From Terriglobales bacterium (GTDB lineage Bacteria > Acidobacteriota > Terriglobia > Terriglobales > Acidobacteriaceae), in contig DASRER010000006.1 of the NCBI GenBank assembly GCA_035651995.1, forward strand, positions 1-64,000: a stretch of DNA of 64,000 nt, written 5' to 3'. A program made the translations under genes and the position numbers. Positions 24,639-33,519 of the stretch are shown here, piece after piece (position 1 is the first letter of the stretch; each line of letters begins with the position of its first letter). The notes under the pieces are model-generated. The model saw only the letters and a program-made list of their open reading frames with translations, made no database searches and was not told the origin of the DNA.

Positions 24639-26054
24639 ATGACTGACAGCAGACAGAGCGGAAGCACGTCAGCCGATGTCCAGAAGCCGGGAACTCCGGC
24701 GGGCAACGGAAACCCAGCCTCGACCACCACCGAAGCGCCGCCTGAGCGCCGGCAGCGGCCGCGGCCAAAGATCAGCGAAACCCCGCCGGCCCCGCCGCCG
24801 CCGCCGGTGATGGACGACTACGAGCCCATCGTGGGCCGCGCCGAGCTCGACGAAATCCGCTTCCTGGCCCAGCGCCTCCGCGGCAAGACGGTGAAGATGG
24901 TGAACTCCACCGCCATCGGCGGCGGCGTCGCCGAAATGCTCAATCGCCTGGTTCCACTCATCAATGAGCTGGAAGTGCAGTGCAAATGGGAAGTCATAAC
25001 CGGCGGCAACGACTTCTACGAGATCACCAAGGGATTCCACAACGCGCTGCACGGCGGCGAATACAACGTGACCAAGGAAGCGCTCGACATCTTCATGATG
25101 TACAACGAGCAGAACCGCCAGCGCATGGAGTTCGCGGAAGACCTGTTCGTCATCCACGATCCGCAGCCGGTCGGCCTCATTCGCGCCAAGCGCGACCGCG
25201 GCAAGTGGATCTGGCGCTGCCACATCGACCTGAGCAATCCGCATCCTGACGTGTGGGGCTTCCTGCGTCCCATGGTCGAGCAGTATGACGCGGCGAACTT
25301 TTCCTCGCCCTCATTCGCGCGCCAGCTCACCATTCCCCAGTATTTGTTTTGCCCCTGCATTGATCCGCTCTCGGAGAAGAACAAGGAACTCGAGGAGAGC
25401 TTCATCCAGAAGGTGTGCGAAGACTTCGGCATTGACCGCTCGCGCCCCATCCTCGTGCAGGTCTCGCGCTTCGACCGCCTCAAGGACCCGGTGGGCGTGA
25501 TCCAGGCTTACAAGCTGGTGAAGAAGTATGTGGACTGCCAGCTGGTGCTGGCCGGCGGCGGCGCCACCGACGATCCCGAGGGCGCGGCCGTCCTCCAGGA
25601 AGTAATGAACGAAGCGGGCGACGACCCCGACATCATCATCCTCAACCTGCCGCCGTGGTCGGCGCTGGAGATCAACGCGCTGCAGCGCGCCGCCACCATC
25701 GTCGTGCAGAAATCCATCAAGGAAGGCTTCGGCCTGACCGTCACCGAAGGACTGTGGAAGGGCAAGGCGGTCATCGGCGGCGCCGTCGGCGGCATCCCCA
25801 CGCAGATCATCCACAAGCTGACCGGCGTGCTGGTGCACTCGGTGGAGGGCTGCGCCTACCAGATCCGCTACCTGCTCACCCACCCCGAATTCGCCGCGCA
25901 ACTGGGACGCAACGGCCGCGAGCACGTGAAGGAAAACTTCCTGATGACCACCAACGTGAAGCGCTGGCTGCTGCTGTTCCAGATCATCCTCGGCCTGGCG
26001 AAGCCTGCGCCACCGGAGATGAAGGACCCGAAGAACTTGAGCGGGAGGGGTTAA
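24639..26054 (+). CDS. treT: GT4 glycosyltransferase, trehalose synthase (TreT-like)
   Basis: 471 residues. A Pro-rich N-terminal 50 residues is followed by a GT-B fold. TAIGGGVAEMLNRLVPLINELEVQCKWEVITGG is the signature region of TreT and fungal trehalose phosphorylase relatives. WRCHIDLSNP and LFCPCIDPLSEKN are also typical. The donor-binding motif is IKEGFGLTVTEGLWKGKAVIG, an E-x7-E pair. TreT couples NDP-glucose and glucose to give trehalose. Related enzymes phosphorolyse trehalose, so direction and donor cannot be settled by sequence. Trehalose would act as osmoprotectant or reserve. It is 18 bp after the DUF5752 gene. A family F1 repeat begins right after its stop codon. Confidence 0.85.
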   Translation: MTDSRQSGSTSADVQKPGTPAGNGNPASTTTEAPPERRQRPRPKISETPPAPPPPPVMDDYEPIVGRAELDEIRFLAQRLRGKTVKMVNSTAIGGGVAEMLNRLVPLINELEVQCKWEVITGGNDFYEITKGFHNALHGGEYNVTKEALDIFMMYNEQNRQRMEFAEDLFVIHDPQPVGLIRAKRDRGKWIWRCHIDLSNPHPDVWGFLRPMVEQYDAANFSSPSFARQLTIPQYLFCPCIDPLSEKNKELEESFIQKVCEDFGIDRSRPILVQVSRFDRLKDPVGVIQAYKLVKKYVDCQLVLAGGGATDDPEGAAVLQEVMNEAGDDPDIIILNLPPWSALEINALQRAATIVVQKSIKEGFGLTVTEGLWKGKAVIGGAVGGIPTQIIHKLTGVLVHSVEGCAYQIRYLLTHPEFAAQLGRNGREHVKENFLMTTNVKRWLLLFQIILGLAKPAPPEMKDPKNLSGRG

Positions 26055-26158
26055 CGGCAGCAATCAGCAGTCAGCACTCAGCATTCAGCCCTTGAGCATC
26101 CCGGCTACGAATGGCAGGTTTTGCCGGGCGGTTCAGGGGCTGCATGCTGACTGCTGAT
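26055..26158. repeat. Inverted repeat filling the gap between two convergent stop codons (family F1)
   Basis: It starts on the base after the treT stop (TAA 26052-26054) and ends on the base before the aldolase stop (minus, 26159-26161). Arms contain CAGCACTCAGCATTCAGCCC and GGGGCTGCATGCTGACTGC. The central part, including GGTTTTGCCGG, matches the 8089-8199 copy. Confidence 0.88.
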
Positions 26159-26860
26159 TTACTGCGGCCTCTTGCTCGTGCCCGTCGCGCGGTGGGCTTC
26201 GGCGGCTGCCGCCTGCGCCGCGCGGTTGTACTCCGCGCGCTGGGCGTTCAGCTTGCGGACAGCTTCTTCCGGGAGCATCTGCTCGCGCCCAAGCTGGTGG
26301 GTGACGAGCGCGATCTTGGCCGCGTGCTCCACGATTTCCATGTTCATGTAGGCGCGCTCCAGGTCGTGTCCGTAGGCGACCACGCCATGGTTGGCCATCA
26401 GGATGGCGTCGTGGTGCGGCACCAGCGGCGAGAGCGAGTCGGCCAGTTCCGGCGTTCCCGGCGTGCCATAGCGCGCCAGGGGCACCGAGCCGAGCGTCAC
26501 GATGACTTCAGCGAGAATCGGCTTGTCCAGCGCCATGCCGGCCACGGCGAAGCCGGTCGCCGTCGGGGGATGCGCATGCACAATCGCGTGCACGTCAGGC
26601 CGCTCGTGGTAGATGAGCAGGTGCATGCCCATCTCGGTCGAGACGGCGCGGTCGCCCGACTTGCGCCGCCCGTCGGGATCCACCAGCACCATGTCGTCGG
26701 CCGACAGCGTGCCTTTGCACAAGCCGGCGCAGGTCACCAGGATCGTGTCGTCGTCGAGGCGGACGGAAAGGTTGCCGTCTTTGGCGGCGATGAAGCCGCG
26801 CTCGTAGAGCATGCGGCCGAAGCGGACAATCTCTTCCCGGTATTGGCGCTCGCTTTTCAA
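26159..26860 (-). CDS. Class II aldolase/adducin family protein
   Basis: 233 residues. The zinc-site histidines lie in VHAHPPTATGFA and later in MANHGVVAYG. The catalytic acidic residue lies in STEMGMHLLIYHER. The N-terminal GNLSVRLDDDTILVTCAGLCKGTL phosphate-binding segment is characteristic. The family includes L-fuculose-1-phosphate and L-rhamnulose-1-phosphate aldolases, ribulose-5-phosphate 4-epimerases and methylthioribulose-phosphate dehydratase. No neighbouring sugar genes identify the substrate, so only the family is called. The start appears to be TTG 26860 with a weak AAGG upstream. The Ala-rich tail after residue 205 is not conserved. It is divergent from queA. Confidence 0.85.
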   Translation of the reverse strand: MKSERQYREEIVRFGRMLYERGFIAAKDGNLSVRLDDDTILVTCAGLCKGTLSADDMVLVDPDGRRKSGDRAVSTEMGMHLLIYHERPDVHAIVHAHPPTATGFAVAGMALDKPILAEVIVTLGSVPLARYGTPGTPELADSLSPLVPHHDAILMANHGVVAYGHDLERAYMNMEIVEHAAKIALVTHQLGREQMLPEEAVRKLNAQRAEYNRAAQAAAAEAHRATGTSKRPQ

Positions 26861-27094
26861 GTGCTGGGCCTTCGAAGGTCGGGGGGAAAAAGCATCCTAA
26901 CCCGCTTTCGGTTGCCGCGGCAAACTGAATCGTAAGTTGCTGTTTCGCAAGCGCGGCGCAATTTTCCGCGGCGCTGCGACGATTTTGGGGCGTGCGCCGG
27001 TTCGCTGGGCCCACGCCCCTGAGTAAGACGCGCGGCGCCGGCCTTGGGCAGCCTGCCGTGCATGCCCTTGGCGCCGCATAGTAGATTCAAGCTT

Positions 27095-28198
27095 GTGCTG
27101 GTTTCCGACTTCGACTACCACCTGCCGCCGGAACTGATCGCGCAGCAGCCCGCCGCCGAGCGCGCCGCCGCGCGCATGCTGCACCTGCGGCGCGGCGTCG
27201 AAAGCGGCGCACTCGCGGACCGGCAATTCCGCGACCTGCCCGGGCTGCTGCGTCCTGGCGATCTGCTGGTGATGAACAACACGCGCGTCTTTCCGGCGCG
27301 GCTCTTCGGGCGTCGCTCCGGCGCGCGCGCGCAACCGGTCAGCCCGCGGAATCCCGCAGCCCGCGAATTTCTGAAGGGAACGGTGGAGGTGCTGCTCACG
27401 CGTCCGCTGGGAACAGCGGGCGAATGGGAGGCGCTGGTCCGTCCCGGGCGCAAGATCGGCGTGGGCGAGCGGCTCGCCTTCGGCGAACGCGAATGCGACG
27501 CGCTCCATGCCGAGGTGATCGCGCGCGGCGAGTTCGGCGAGCGCACCTTGCGCTTCGATTCCGTGCCTGACTTTTTCGATCGCGTGGAGCGCATCGGGCA
27601 TGTGCCGCTGCCCCCTTACATCGCGCGTGCCGATGGGGCCTCCGACCGCGAGCGCTACCAGACCGTCTACGCCCGCGAGCGCGGCTCCGTGGCCGCGCCC
27701 ACCGCCGGGCTGCACTTCACGCCTGAGGTGCTAAGCGAGGTCCGCGCGCGCGGCGTGGAAACCTGTGAGGTCACGTTGCACGTCGGACTGGGAACCTTTC
27801 AGCCGCTGCACGCCGAAGTGGTCGAGCAGAACAAGCTGCATGGAGAGCGCTACTCGATTTCGCGTGTGGCCGGCGAACAGATCAACCGCGCCCGCCGGGA
27901 GAAGCGCCGCATCGTCGCCGTCGGCACCACCACGGTGCGCACGCTGGAGTATGCGGCCTCACTCTCCGACGCCGCCGGGATTTCGCCGGGCAGCGGCGAA
28001 GCAGAGCTGTTCATCTATCCCGGGTACGAGTTCCGCGTGGTGAACGCGATGCTCACCAACTTCCACCTGCCGCGCTCCTCGCTGCTCATGCTGGTGTGCG
28101 CCTTCGCCGGCCGCGAACGCGTGCTAGCGGCCTACCGCCATGCGGTCGCGCAGCGCTACAGGTTTTATTCTTATGGCGATTGCATGCTGATTGAGTGA
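27095..28198 (+). CDS. queA: S-adenosylmethionine:tRNA ribosyltransferase-isomerase
   Basis: 367 residues. It transfers and isomerises the ribosyl part of SAM onto 7-aminomethyl-7-deazaguanine in tRNA, giving epoxyqueuosine at the wobble base. Typical are [17 protein letters not shown] at the N-terminus, [66 protein letters not shown], and [18 protein letters not shown]. There is a short insertion (PVSPRNPAA) after the first domain. GTG 27095 gives the family's usual N-terminus. An in-frame GTG at 27044 would add 17 residues, and neither has a clear ribosome binding site. No other queuosine gene is in the window. Confidence 0.93.
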   Translation: MLVSDFDYHLPPELIAQQPAAERAAARMLHLRRGVESGALADRQFRDLPGLLRPGDLLVMNNTRVFPARLFGRRSGARAQPVSPRNPAAREFLKGTVEVLLTRPLGTAGEWEALVRPGRKIGVGERLAFGERECDALHAEVIARGEFGERTLRFDSVPDFFDRVERIGHVPLPPYIARADGASDRERYQTVYARERGSVAAPTAGLHFTPEVLSEVRARGVETCEVTLHVGLGTFQPLHAEVVEQNKLHGERYSISRVAGEQINRARREKRRIVAVGTTTVRTLEYAASLSDAAGISPGSGEAELFIYPGYEFRVVNAMLTNFHLPRSSLLMLVCAFAGRERVLAAYRHAVAQRYRFYSYGDCMLIE

Positions 28199-28240
28199 GC
28201 CGATTGCGAATTGCCGGAGTGCGGAGTTGCCGGATTCTTC
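28199..28240. repeat. Short F2-type repeat between queA and the M28 peptidase gene
   Basis: GATTGCGAATTGCCGGAG and GCGGAGTTGCCGGA words follow the queA stop codon without a gap and fill the whole space to the ATG at 28241. Confidence 0.6.
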
Positions 28241-30466
28241 ATGCCGACACGAGCAAATAAGTTTGCAGAGGGCGCAGCGCCGATACGGCGGAAAAGGGCG
28301 CGCGCGATTCTGCTGGCTTTGGCGACCGCGTTCAGCCCGCCTTCCCCGGGCCGGGCCGCGGCAAGCCGCGGCCAGAACTCCCAGGCGCCGCCGCCTGCGA
28401 TCATCGGCTTCCGCGACGCTCCCCGCCAGGCCGAGCTCGAGCGCCGCTTCCTCGCCGTGCCCGATCCCAAGCTTGCCGAGCAGCACCTGCGCGCCATGGC
28501 GTCGGCGCCGCACATCGCCGGCTCGCCGAAGGACCGCAAAACCGCCGACTACGTGGCGCAGCGCTTCCGCGAAGCGGGCCTTGAAACGGAAATCCGTGAG
28601 TACCGGGTGTGGATGAACAGGCCTGGCGAGATCAGTGTTGACGTGGTCGCACCGCCGGGAGTGGCGATGCACGGGCCGAACCCCGAACGCGTTGAGGGCG
28701 ACCCGTGGCAGGACGACGCACGGGTCATCCCGCCCTTCAACGGCTTTTCTCCCTCGGGCGACGCTGAGGCCGACGTCGTCTACGCCAACTACGGCCGCCC
28801 GGAAGACCTCAAGCAGCTCGAGCAGATGGAGATTGACGTGCGCGGCAAGATTCTGCTCATCCGCTACGGGCAGAATTTTCGCGGCGTGAAGAGCTACATC
28901 GCGCAGGAGAGGGGCGCTGCCGGCGTGCTGCTTTACTCCGATCCGTTCGATGACGGCTACGTTCGCGGTGACGTGTATCCGCGCGGGCCGTGGCGGCCGT
29001 CGAGCGCGGTGCAGCGCGGCTCCATTCAGTTCGCGTTCGAGTACGCCGGTGATCCCACCACGCCGGGCATCGCCGCGGTCCCGAGCCTGCCCGACGCGCA
29101 GCGCATTGCTCCCGAGCGCGCGCCTGACCTGCCGCGCGTGCCGACCACGCCGCTCTCATCAGCCGACGCCGAGCCGCTGCTTCGAAACCTGGGTGGACCC
29201 GAGTCGCCGCGCGATTGGCAGGGCGGCCTGCCGTTCACCTATCACGTGGGGCCCGGGCCGGTACGCGTGAAGATGCGCCTGAAGCAGAGCTACGCGTACA
29301 CCACGATCTGGGATGTGATCGGACGCCTGCGCGGCTCGAGCGAGCCCGAACAGTGGGTCGTGGCCGGGAATCACCGCGACGCGTGGGTGTACGGCGCAGT
29401 CGATCCAGGCAGCGGCACGGCGGCGATGCTGGAAGCGGTTCACGGCATCGGTGAACTTCTCAAATCAGGCTGGCGCCCGCGGCGCACCATCGTCCTGGCG
29501 AGCTGGGACGCCGAGGAGCAGGGCCTGATCGGCTCGACCGAGTGGGTGGAAGACAACGAACGCGCGCTCGCCAATGCCGCCGCGTACGTCAACATGGACA
29601 GCGGCGCCTCGGGCCCTAACTTTCGCGCCTGGGCGTCGGGCGAGCTGAAGGATTTTCTGCGCGACGTGGCGCGCGCCGTGCCGAGTCCCAGGGGCGGCAC
29701 GCTCTATGAGGCCTGGCGAGCAACACCGGAGCCGGCGCGCCCAACTTCACGCACTCTGACGCCGTCTCTGCGCGGGGCCGTCAGCGGCGATCCGCCGGTC
29801 GGCAACCTGGGCAGCGGGTCCGACTTCACGCCCTTCCTCGAGCACGCCGGCGTGCCCGCCACCGACGCGCGCAGCAGCGGCAGCTACGGCGTGTACCACT
29901 CCGTCTTCGACAACTTGAGCTGGTTCATGAAATTCGGCGATCCAACCTTCGCCTACACGCAGGAACTGGCGCGCTTCTTCGGCCTGGAAGTCCTGCGGCT
30001 CGCCAATGCCGACGTGCTGCCGTATGACTGGCAGGACTACGGAAAGGAAATCTCCGGCTACGTGGACGCCGCCGCGCAGCGCGCCGCTTCCGTTGCCGGC
30101 GCAACGCCGGCGGGATTCACCGCGGCGTCCGCGGCCGCCCAGCGCCTCACCGCCGCCGGCGCTTCCATTGCGGCAGCACAGAAGAATCCGCCCGCGGACG
30201 CGGCCGCGCTCAATCGCGCGCTGATCGCTGCCGGACGCGCGCTGCTCCTGCCCGGCGGACTTCCCGGCCGCGCATGGTATCGGCATGCGATCTACGCCCC
30301 CGGCGAGTACACCGGATACGCCTCGGCGCCGCTGCCCGGCCTCGCCACGGCGATCGAGAACAAAGATGCTGCGCAGATCGAGCAGCAGGCCGCCGCGCTG
30401 GCCGCGGCGCTGAACCGCGCGGCGGAGATGTTGGAGAAGGCAACGAAACCGGTTTCTGGTTTCTAG
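28241..30466 (+). CDS. M28-family zinc metallopeptidase, glutamate carboxypeptidase II-like, exported
   Basis: 741 residues. After a basic and hydrophobic N-terminus (RARAILLALATAFS) come a protease-associated (PA) domain (about 130-310), the M28 catalytic domain, and a C-terminal four-helix TFR-like dimerisation domain (about 620-735). Metal and catalytic residues fall at almost the same numbers as in human GCPII: H378 and D388 (NHRDAWVYGAVD), E425-E426 (DAEEQG), D453 (NMDSG) and H553 (YHSVFDN). By family it cleaves C-terminal residues, often glutamate, from peptides outside the cytoplasm. The first ATG after the upstream repeat, 28241, is taken as the start, without a clear Shine-Dalgarno. 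The stop lies inside a GGTTTCTAGAAAC palindrome. Confidence 0.88.
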   Translation: MPTRANKFAEGAAPIRRKRARAILLALATAFSPPSPGRAAASRGQNSQAPPPAIIGFRDAPRQAELERRFLAVPDPKLAEQHLRAMASAPHIAGSPKDRKTADYVAQRFREAGLETEIREYRVWMNRPGEISVDVVAPPGVAMHGPNPERVEGDPWQDDARVIPPFNGFSPSGDAEADVVYANYGRPEDLKQLEQMEIDVRGKILLIRYGQNFRGVKSYIAQERGAAGVLLYSDPFDDGYVRGDVYPRGPWRPSSAVQRGSIQFAFEYAGDPTTPGIAAVPSLPDAQRIAPERAPDLPRVPTTPLSSADAEPLLRNLGGPESPRDWQGGLPFTYHVGPGPVRVKMRLKQSYAYTTIWDVIGRLRGSSEPEQWVVAGNHRDAWVYGAVDPGSGTAAMLEAVHGIGELLKSGWRPRRTIVLASWDAEEQGLIGSTEWVEDNERALANAAAYVNMDSGASGPNFRAWASGELKDFLRDVARAVPSPRGGTLYEAWRATPEPARPTSRTLTPSLRGAVSGDPPVGNLGSGSDFTPFLEHAGVPATDARSSGSYGVYHSVFDNLSWFMKFGDPTFAYTQELARFFGLEVLRLANADVLPYDWQDYGKEISGYVDAAAQRAASVAGATPAGFTAASAAAQRLTAAGASIAAAQKNPPADAAALNRALIAAGRALLLPGGLPGRAWYRHAIYAPGEYTGYASAPLPGLATAIENKDAAQIEQQAAALAAALNRAAEMLEKATKPVSGF

Positions 30467-30534
30467 AAACGAGAAACTGGAAACGAGCAACTCAGCCAGC
30501 GCGCTGAGCCCGGAGCAGTTGTTAAACTTACCTG

Positions 30535-33387
30535 TTGCCTCGCAAAGTCAAATCCAAAGCTGAAGCCCCAGTCGCCACGCAGGAAGCGCCCGCTCCGGCG
30601 CCGGCGTCACAGCCCCAGCCCATCGCGCCGGCCAAGCCGCAGCTGCCCAAAGGCTCGCGCGGGAAGGGCCGCGTCTTCCTCATCGACGCCATGTCGTTCA
30701 TCTTCCGCGCGTACCACGCCATGGCGCGGCAGCGGCCCATGTCCACCAAGACCGGCATTCCCACCGCCGCCACCTACGTGTTCGTCAACATGCTGCGCAA
30801 GCTGCGCGCCGACTTCAAGCCCGAATACATCGCGGCGGTGTTCGACGTGGGCGCGCCCACGTTTCGCGATCAGCAGGCGGCGGCGATCACTTCGGTGCGC
30901 AAGTACGATTCGAAGACGCAGCAGTTCCAGGACGTGGCCTACGATGGCTACAAGGCCAACCGCTCCGCCATGCCCGACGACCTGGCGCAACAGGTGCCGT
31001 ACATTCGCCGTGCGCTCGAGGCGTATCGCATTCCCATCCTCGAGTACGCCGGCTACGAGGCCGACGACCTGATTGGCACGCTCGCGCAGAAGGCGGCGAA
31101 GGCCGGGCATCCGGTGTACGTGGTTTCCAGCGACAAGGACATGCTGCAGCTGGTGAACGAGCGCGTGTGCGTGCTCAATCCGCCGAAGGACAACCTCATC
31201 TGCGACCGCGCGGCGGTGGAGCAGATTCTGGGCGTGCCGCCCGAGCGGGTGGTGGACGTGATGGCGCTGCGCGGCGACTCCATCGACAACATTCCCGGCG
31301 CGCCCGGCATCGGCGACAAGGGCTCGGTGGAACTGATCCAGCGCTTCGGCACGGTCGAAGCGGCGCTGGATCACGCGGCCGAGGTCGAGCGCAAAACGTA
31401 TCGCGAGTCGCTGCTCAACAATCGCGACGTGGTGCTCAAGAGCAAGGAACTGGTCACCATCGACTGCAACGTGCCAGTGGAACTCGACGTGGAAGCCATG
31501 ACCGCGCGCGATCCTGACTCGAACTCAGCGCGCGCGCTGTTCACCGAACTGGAGTTCACCACGCTCGCCAAGGACTTTGCCCCAACGCTCGATCTCGGCG
31601 AGCGCAAGTACACCGAAGCAGAGTCGGCCGCCGACGTCGAGCGCGTGCTCGCGCGCGTCTCGGCTGAGCAGCCGCTGACGTTTGTCCTCGAAGCGCAGGC
31701 CGAGGCGCCGCCGGCTGCGGAGGAAGAGGAAGAGGACGAGGAGGCGGAAGAGACAAGCGGCAAACTGCCGCTCAGCGCGCCGCCGCCGGAAACTGCGGCC
31801 CAACCTGCGCGCCGCGTGGCAGTCTCGTCGCAGCCGGGCGAGGCGCTCACGCTCTCGCTCGACGACGGCGGCGCATCATTGCGGCTGAGGAAAGCGCTGG
31901 CCGATCCAAACCTGCCGAAAGCCACGCACGACCTCAAGTCGGCGCTTCGTGTGCTTGCTCGGAAGGGCCTCGCGCTCGCCGGCGTTGCCGACGACGCGCT
32001 GCTTTATAGCTATCTGCTGGATCCCACCTACTCCTCACACTCACTCGCCGCCGTCGCGCTGCGCCGCTTCAACCTCAAACTCGAAGGCGGGCTGGCCGAG
32101 AGCGCCGACGTGGCCGGCCGCCTGATCACGCTCCTGCGCGGCGAGGTGGCCGAAGCCGGTCTGCGCGGCGTTTACGACGACATCGATCTGCCGCTGGCAC
32201 CGGTGCTCGCGCGCATGGAAATTGCCGGCGTCAAGATTGATTGCGGCGTGCTGGCTGCCATGTCGCGCCGCCTGGAGCGCGAGGTGAACGCAAAAGCGCG
32301 CGAGATCTACGACAAGGCCGGCACCGAGTTCAACATCAACTCGCCGCGCCAGCTCGGCGACGTGCTCTTCAACAAGCTCGCGCTGCCCAAGCCGGTCAAG
32401 TACGGCAAGGGCAAGACGATCTCAACCGCGGTCGATGTGCTGGAGGGGCTTGCCGCCGAGCACGAAGTCCCGCGCCTGGTGCTCGAGTACCGCCAGCTGT
32501 CGAAGCTCAAGTCCACGTACGTTGACGCGCTGCCCGCGCTCTGCGATCGCTCGAGCGGCCGCCTGCACACCACGTTCAACCAGGCCGGCACAGCCACGGG
32601 CCGGCTCTCATCCACGAATCCGAACCTGCAGAACATTCCCATCCGCACGGAACTCGGGCGCGAAATTCGCGCCGCCTTCGTCGCGGAGAAGGGAAACGTG
32701 CTGCTGGCGGCCGACTACTCGCAGATCGAGCTGCGCCTGCTGGCGCACTTCTCCGAAGACCCGCTGCTCACCGAGGCGTTCCGCCGCGGCGACGACATCC
32801 ACACGCTCACGGCCTCGCAGGTCTTCGGCGTGCCGCCGCTCATGATCAACGCCGAGCACCGCCGCCGCGCCAAGGCGGTCAACTTCGGCATCGTGTACGG
32901 CCTCTCGCCGTTCGGCCTGTCGCAGCAGCTCGGCATCGAGACGAAAGAAGCCAAGCAGTTCATCGACGCCTACTTCGCCAGGTACACCGGCGTGCGCCGC
33001 TTCATCGATCGCACGCTGGACGAAGCGCGGCGCGATGGGAAAGTGCGGACGCTGTTCGGACGCGTGCGCCCCATTCCCGACATCAACAGCAAGAACACCA
33101 ATATGCGCGGCTTCGCCGAGCGCACCGCGGTGAACACGCCGTTGCAGGGCACGGCCGCCGACCTGATCAAGCTGGCCATGATCCGGATTGACCGCGAACT
33201 CGCCGCCCGCAAGCTGCGCGCGCAGATGACGCTCCAGGTGCACGACGAGCTGGTGTTCGAAGTTCCCGAATCTGAAGTGGACACGGTGCGCGCGCTCGTC
33301 GGCGAGCAAATGGAGCGTGTGCATGCGTTGCGCGTGCCGCTAGTGGTGGAAGTCGGCGTGGGACCGAACTGGCGGGACCTGGAGTGA
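30535..33387 (+). CDS. polA: DNA polymerase I, proofreading site apparently lost
   Basis: 950 residues. The 5'-3' exonuclease/FEN domain (about 40-330) has FLIDAMSFIFRAYHAM, AGYEADDLIGTLA and SSDKDMLQLV. The polymerase domain has motif A AADYSQIELR with D727, motif B RRRAKAVNFGIVYG and motif C HDE at 903-905. Between them, the 3'-5' exonuclease-like domain carries an acidic/Pro insertion (AEEEEEDEEAEETSG) and lacks the D-x-E metal motif, so proofreading is probably absent, as in Taq-type enzymes. It functions in Okazaki-fragment maturation and repair. The start is TTG 30535. The first 38 residues are a Lys/Pro/Ala-rich extension. A family F2 repeat starts right after the stop. Confidence 0.95.
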   Translation: MPRKVKSKAEAPVATQEAPAPAPASQPQPIAPAKPQLPKGSRGKGRVFLIDAMSFIFRAYHAMARQRPMSTKTGIPTAATYVFVNMLRKLRADFKPEYIAAVFDVGAPTFRDQQAAAITSVRKYDSKTQQFQDVAYDGYKANRSAMPDDLAQQVPYIRRALEAYRIPILEYAGYEADDLIGTLAQKAAKAGHPVYVVSSDKDMLQLVNERVCVLNPPKDNLICDRAAVEQILGVPPERVVDVMALRGDSIDNIPGAPGIGDKGSVELIQRFGTVEAALDHAAEVERKTYRESLLNNRDVVLKSKELVTIDCNVPVELDVEAMTARDPDSNSARALFTELEFTTLAKDFAPTLDLGERKYTEAESAADVERVLARVSAEQPLTFVLEAQAEAPPAAEEEEEDEEAEETSGKLPLSAPPPETAAQPARRVAVSSQPGEALTLSLDDGGASLRLRKALADPNLPKATHDLKSALRVLARKGLALAGVADDALLYSYLLDPTYSSHSLAAVALRRFNLKLEGGLAESADVAGRLITLLRGEVAEAGLRGVYDDIDLPLAPVLARMEIAGVKIDCGVLAAMSRRLEREVNAKAREIYDKAGTEFNINSPRQLGDVLFNKLALPKPVKYGKGKTISTAVDVLEGLAAEHEVPRLVLEYRQLSKLKSTYVDALPALCDRSSGRLHTTFNQAGTATGRLSSTNPNLQNIPIRTELGREIRAAFVAEKGNVLLAADYSQIELRLLAHFSEDPLLTEAFRRGDDIHTLTASQVFGVPPLMINAEHRRRAKAVNFGIVYGLSPFGLSQQLGIETKEAKQFIDAYFARYTGVRRFIDRTLDEARRDGKVRTLFGRVRPIPDINSKNTNMRGFAERTAVNTPLQGTAADLIKLAMIRIDRELAARKLRAQMTLQVHDELVFEVPESEVDTVRALVGEQMERVHALRVPLVVEVGVGPNWRDLE

Positions 33388-33519
33388 AGCAATTGCCGAG
33401 CTGCCGAATTGCCGAACTGCCGAGTTGCATTTCCTGCGTGCCCTTTGTGCTCGGTTTGTGTCCTTTGTGTTTAGCTTTTGACTTTCAACTCCGCGGTCCC
33501 GCAGTTCGGCAATTCCGCA
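33388..33519. repeat. Composite inverted repeat between polA and xseA (families F2 and F3)
   Basis: The left arm has AATTGCCGAGCTGCCGAATT words directly after the polA stop. The right arm (CCCGCAGTTCGGCAATTCCG) ends at the base before the xseA ATG (33520). Between the arms lies a reversed copy of the CACAAAGGACACGAAGG-type words (33432-33478). The element fills the whole gap. Confidence 0.82.
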
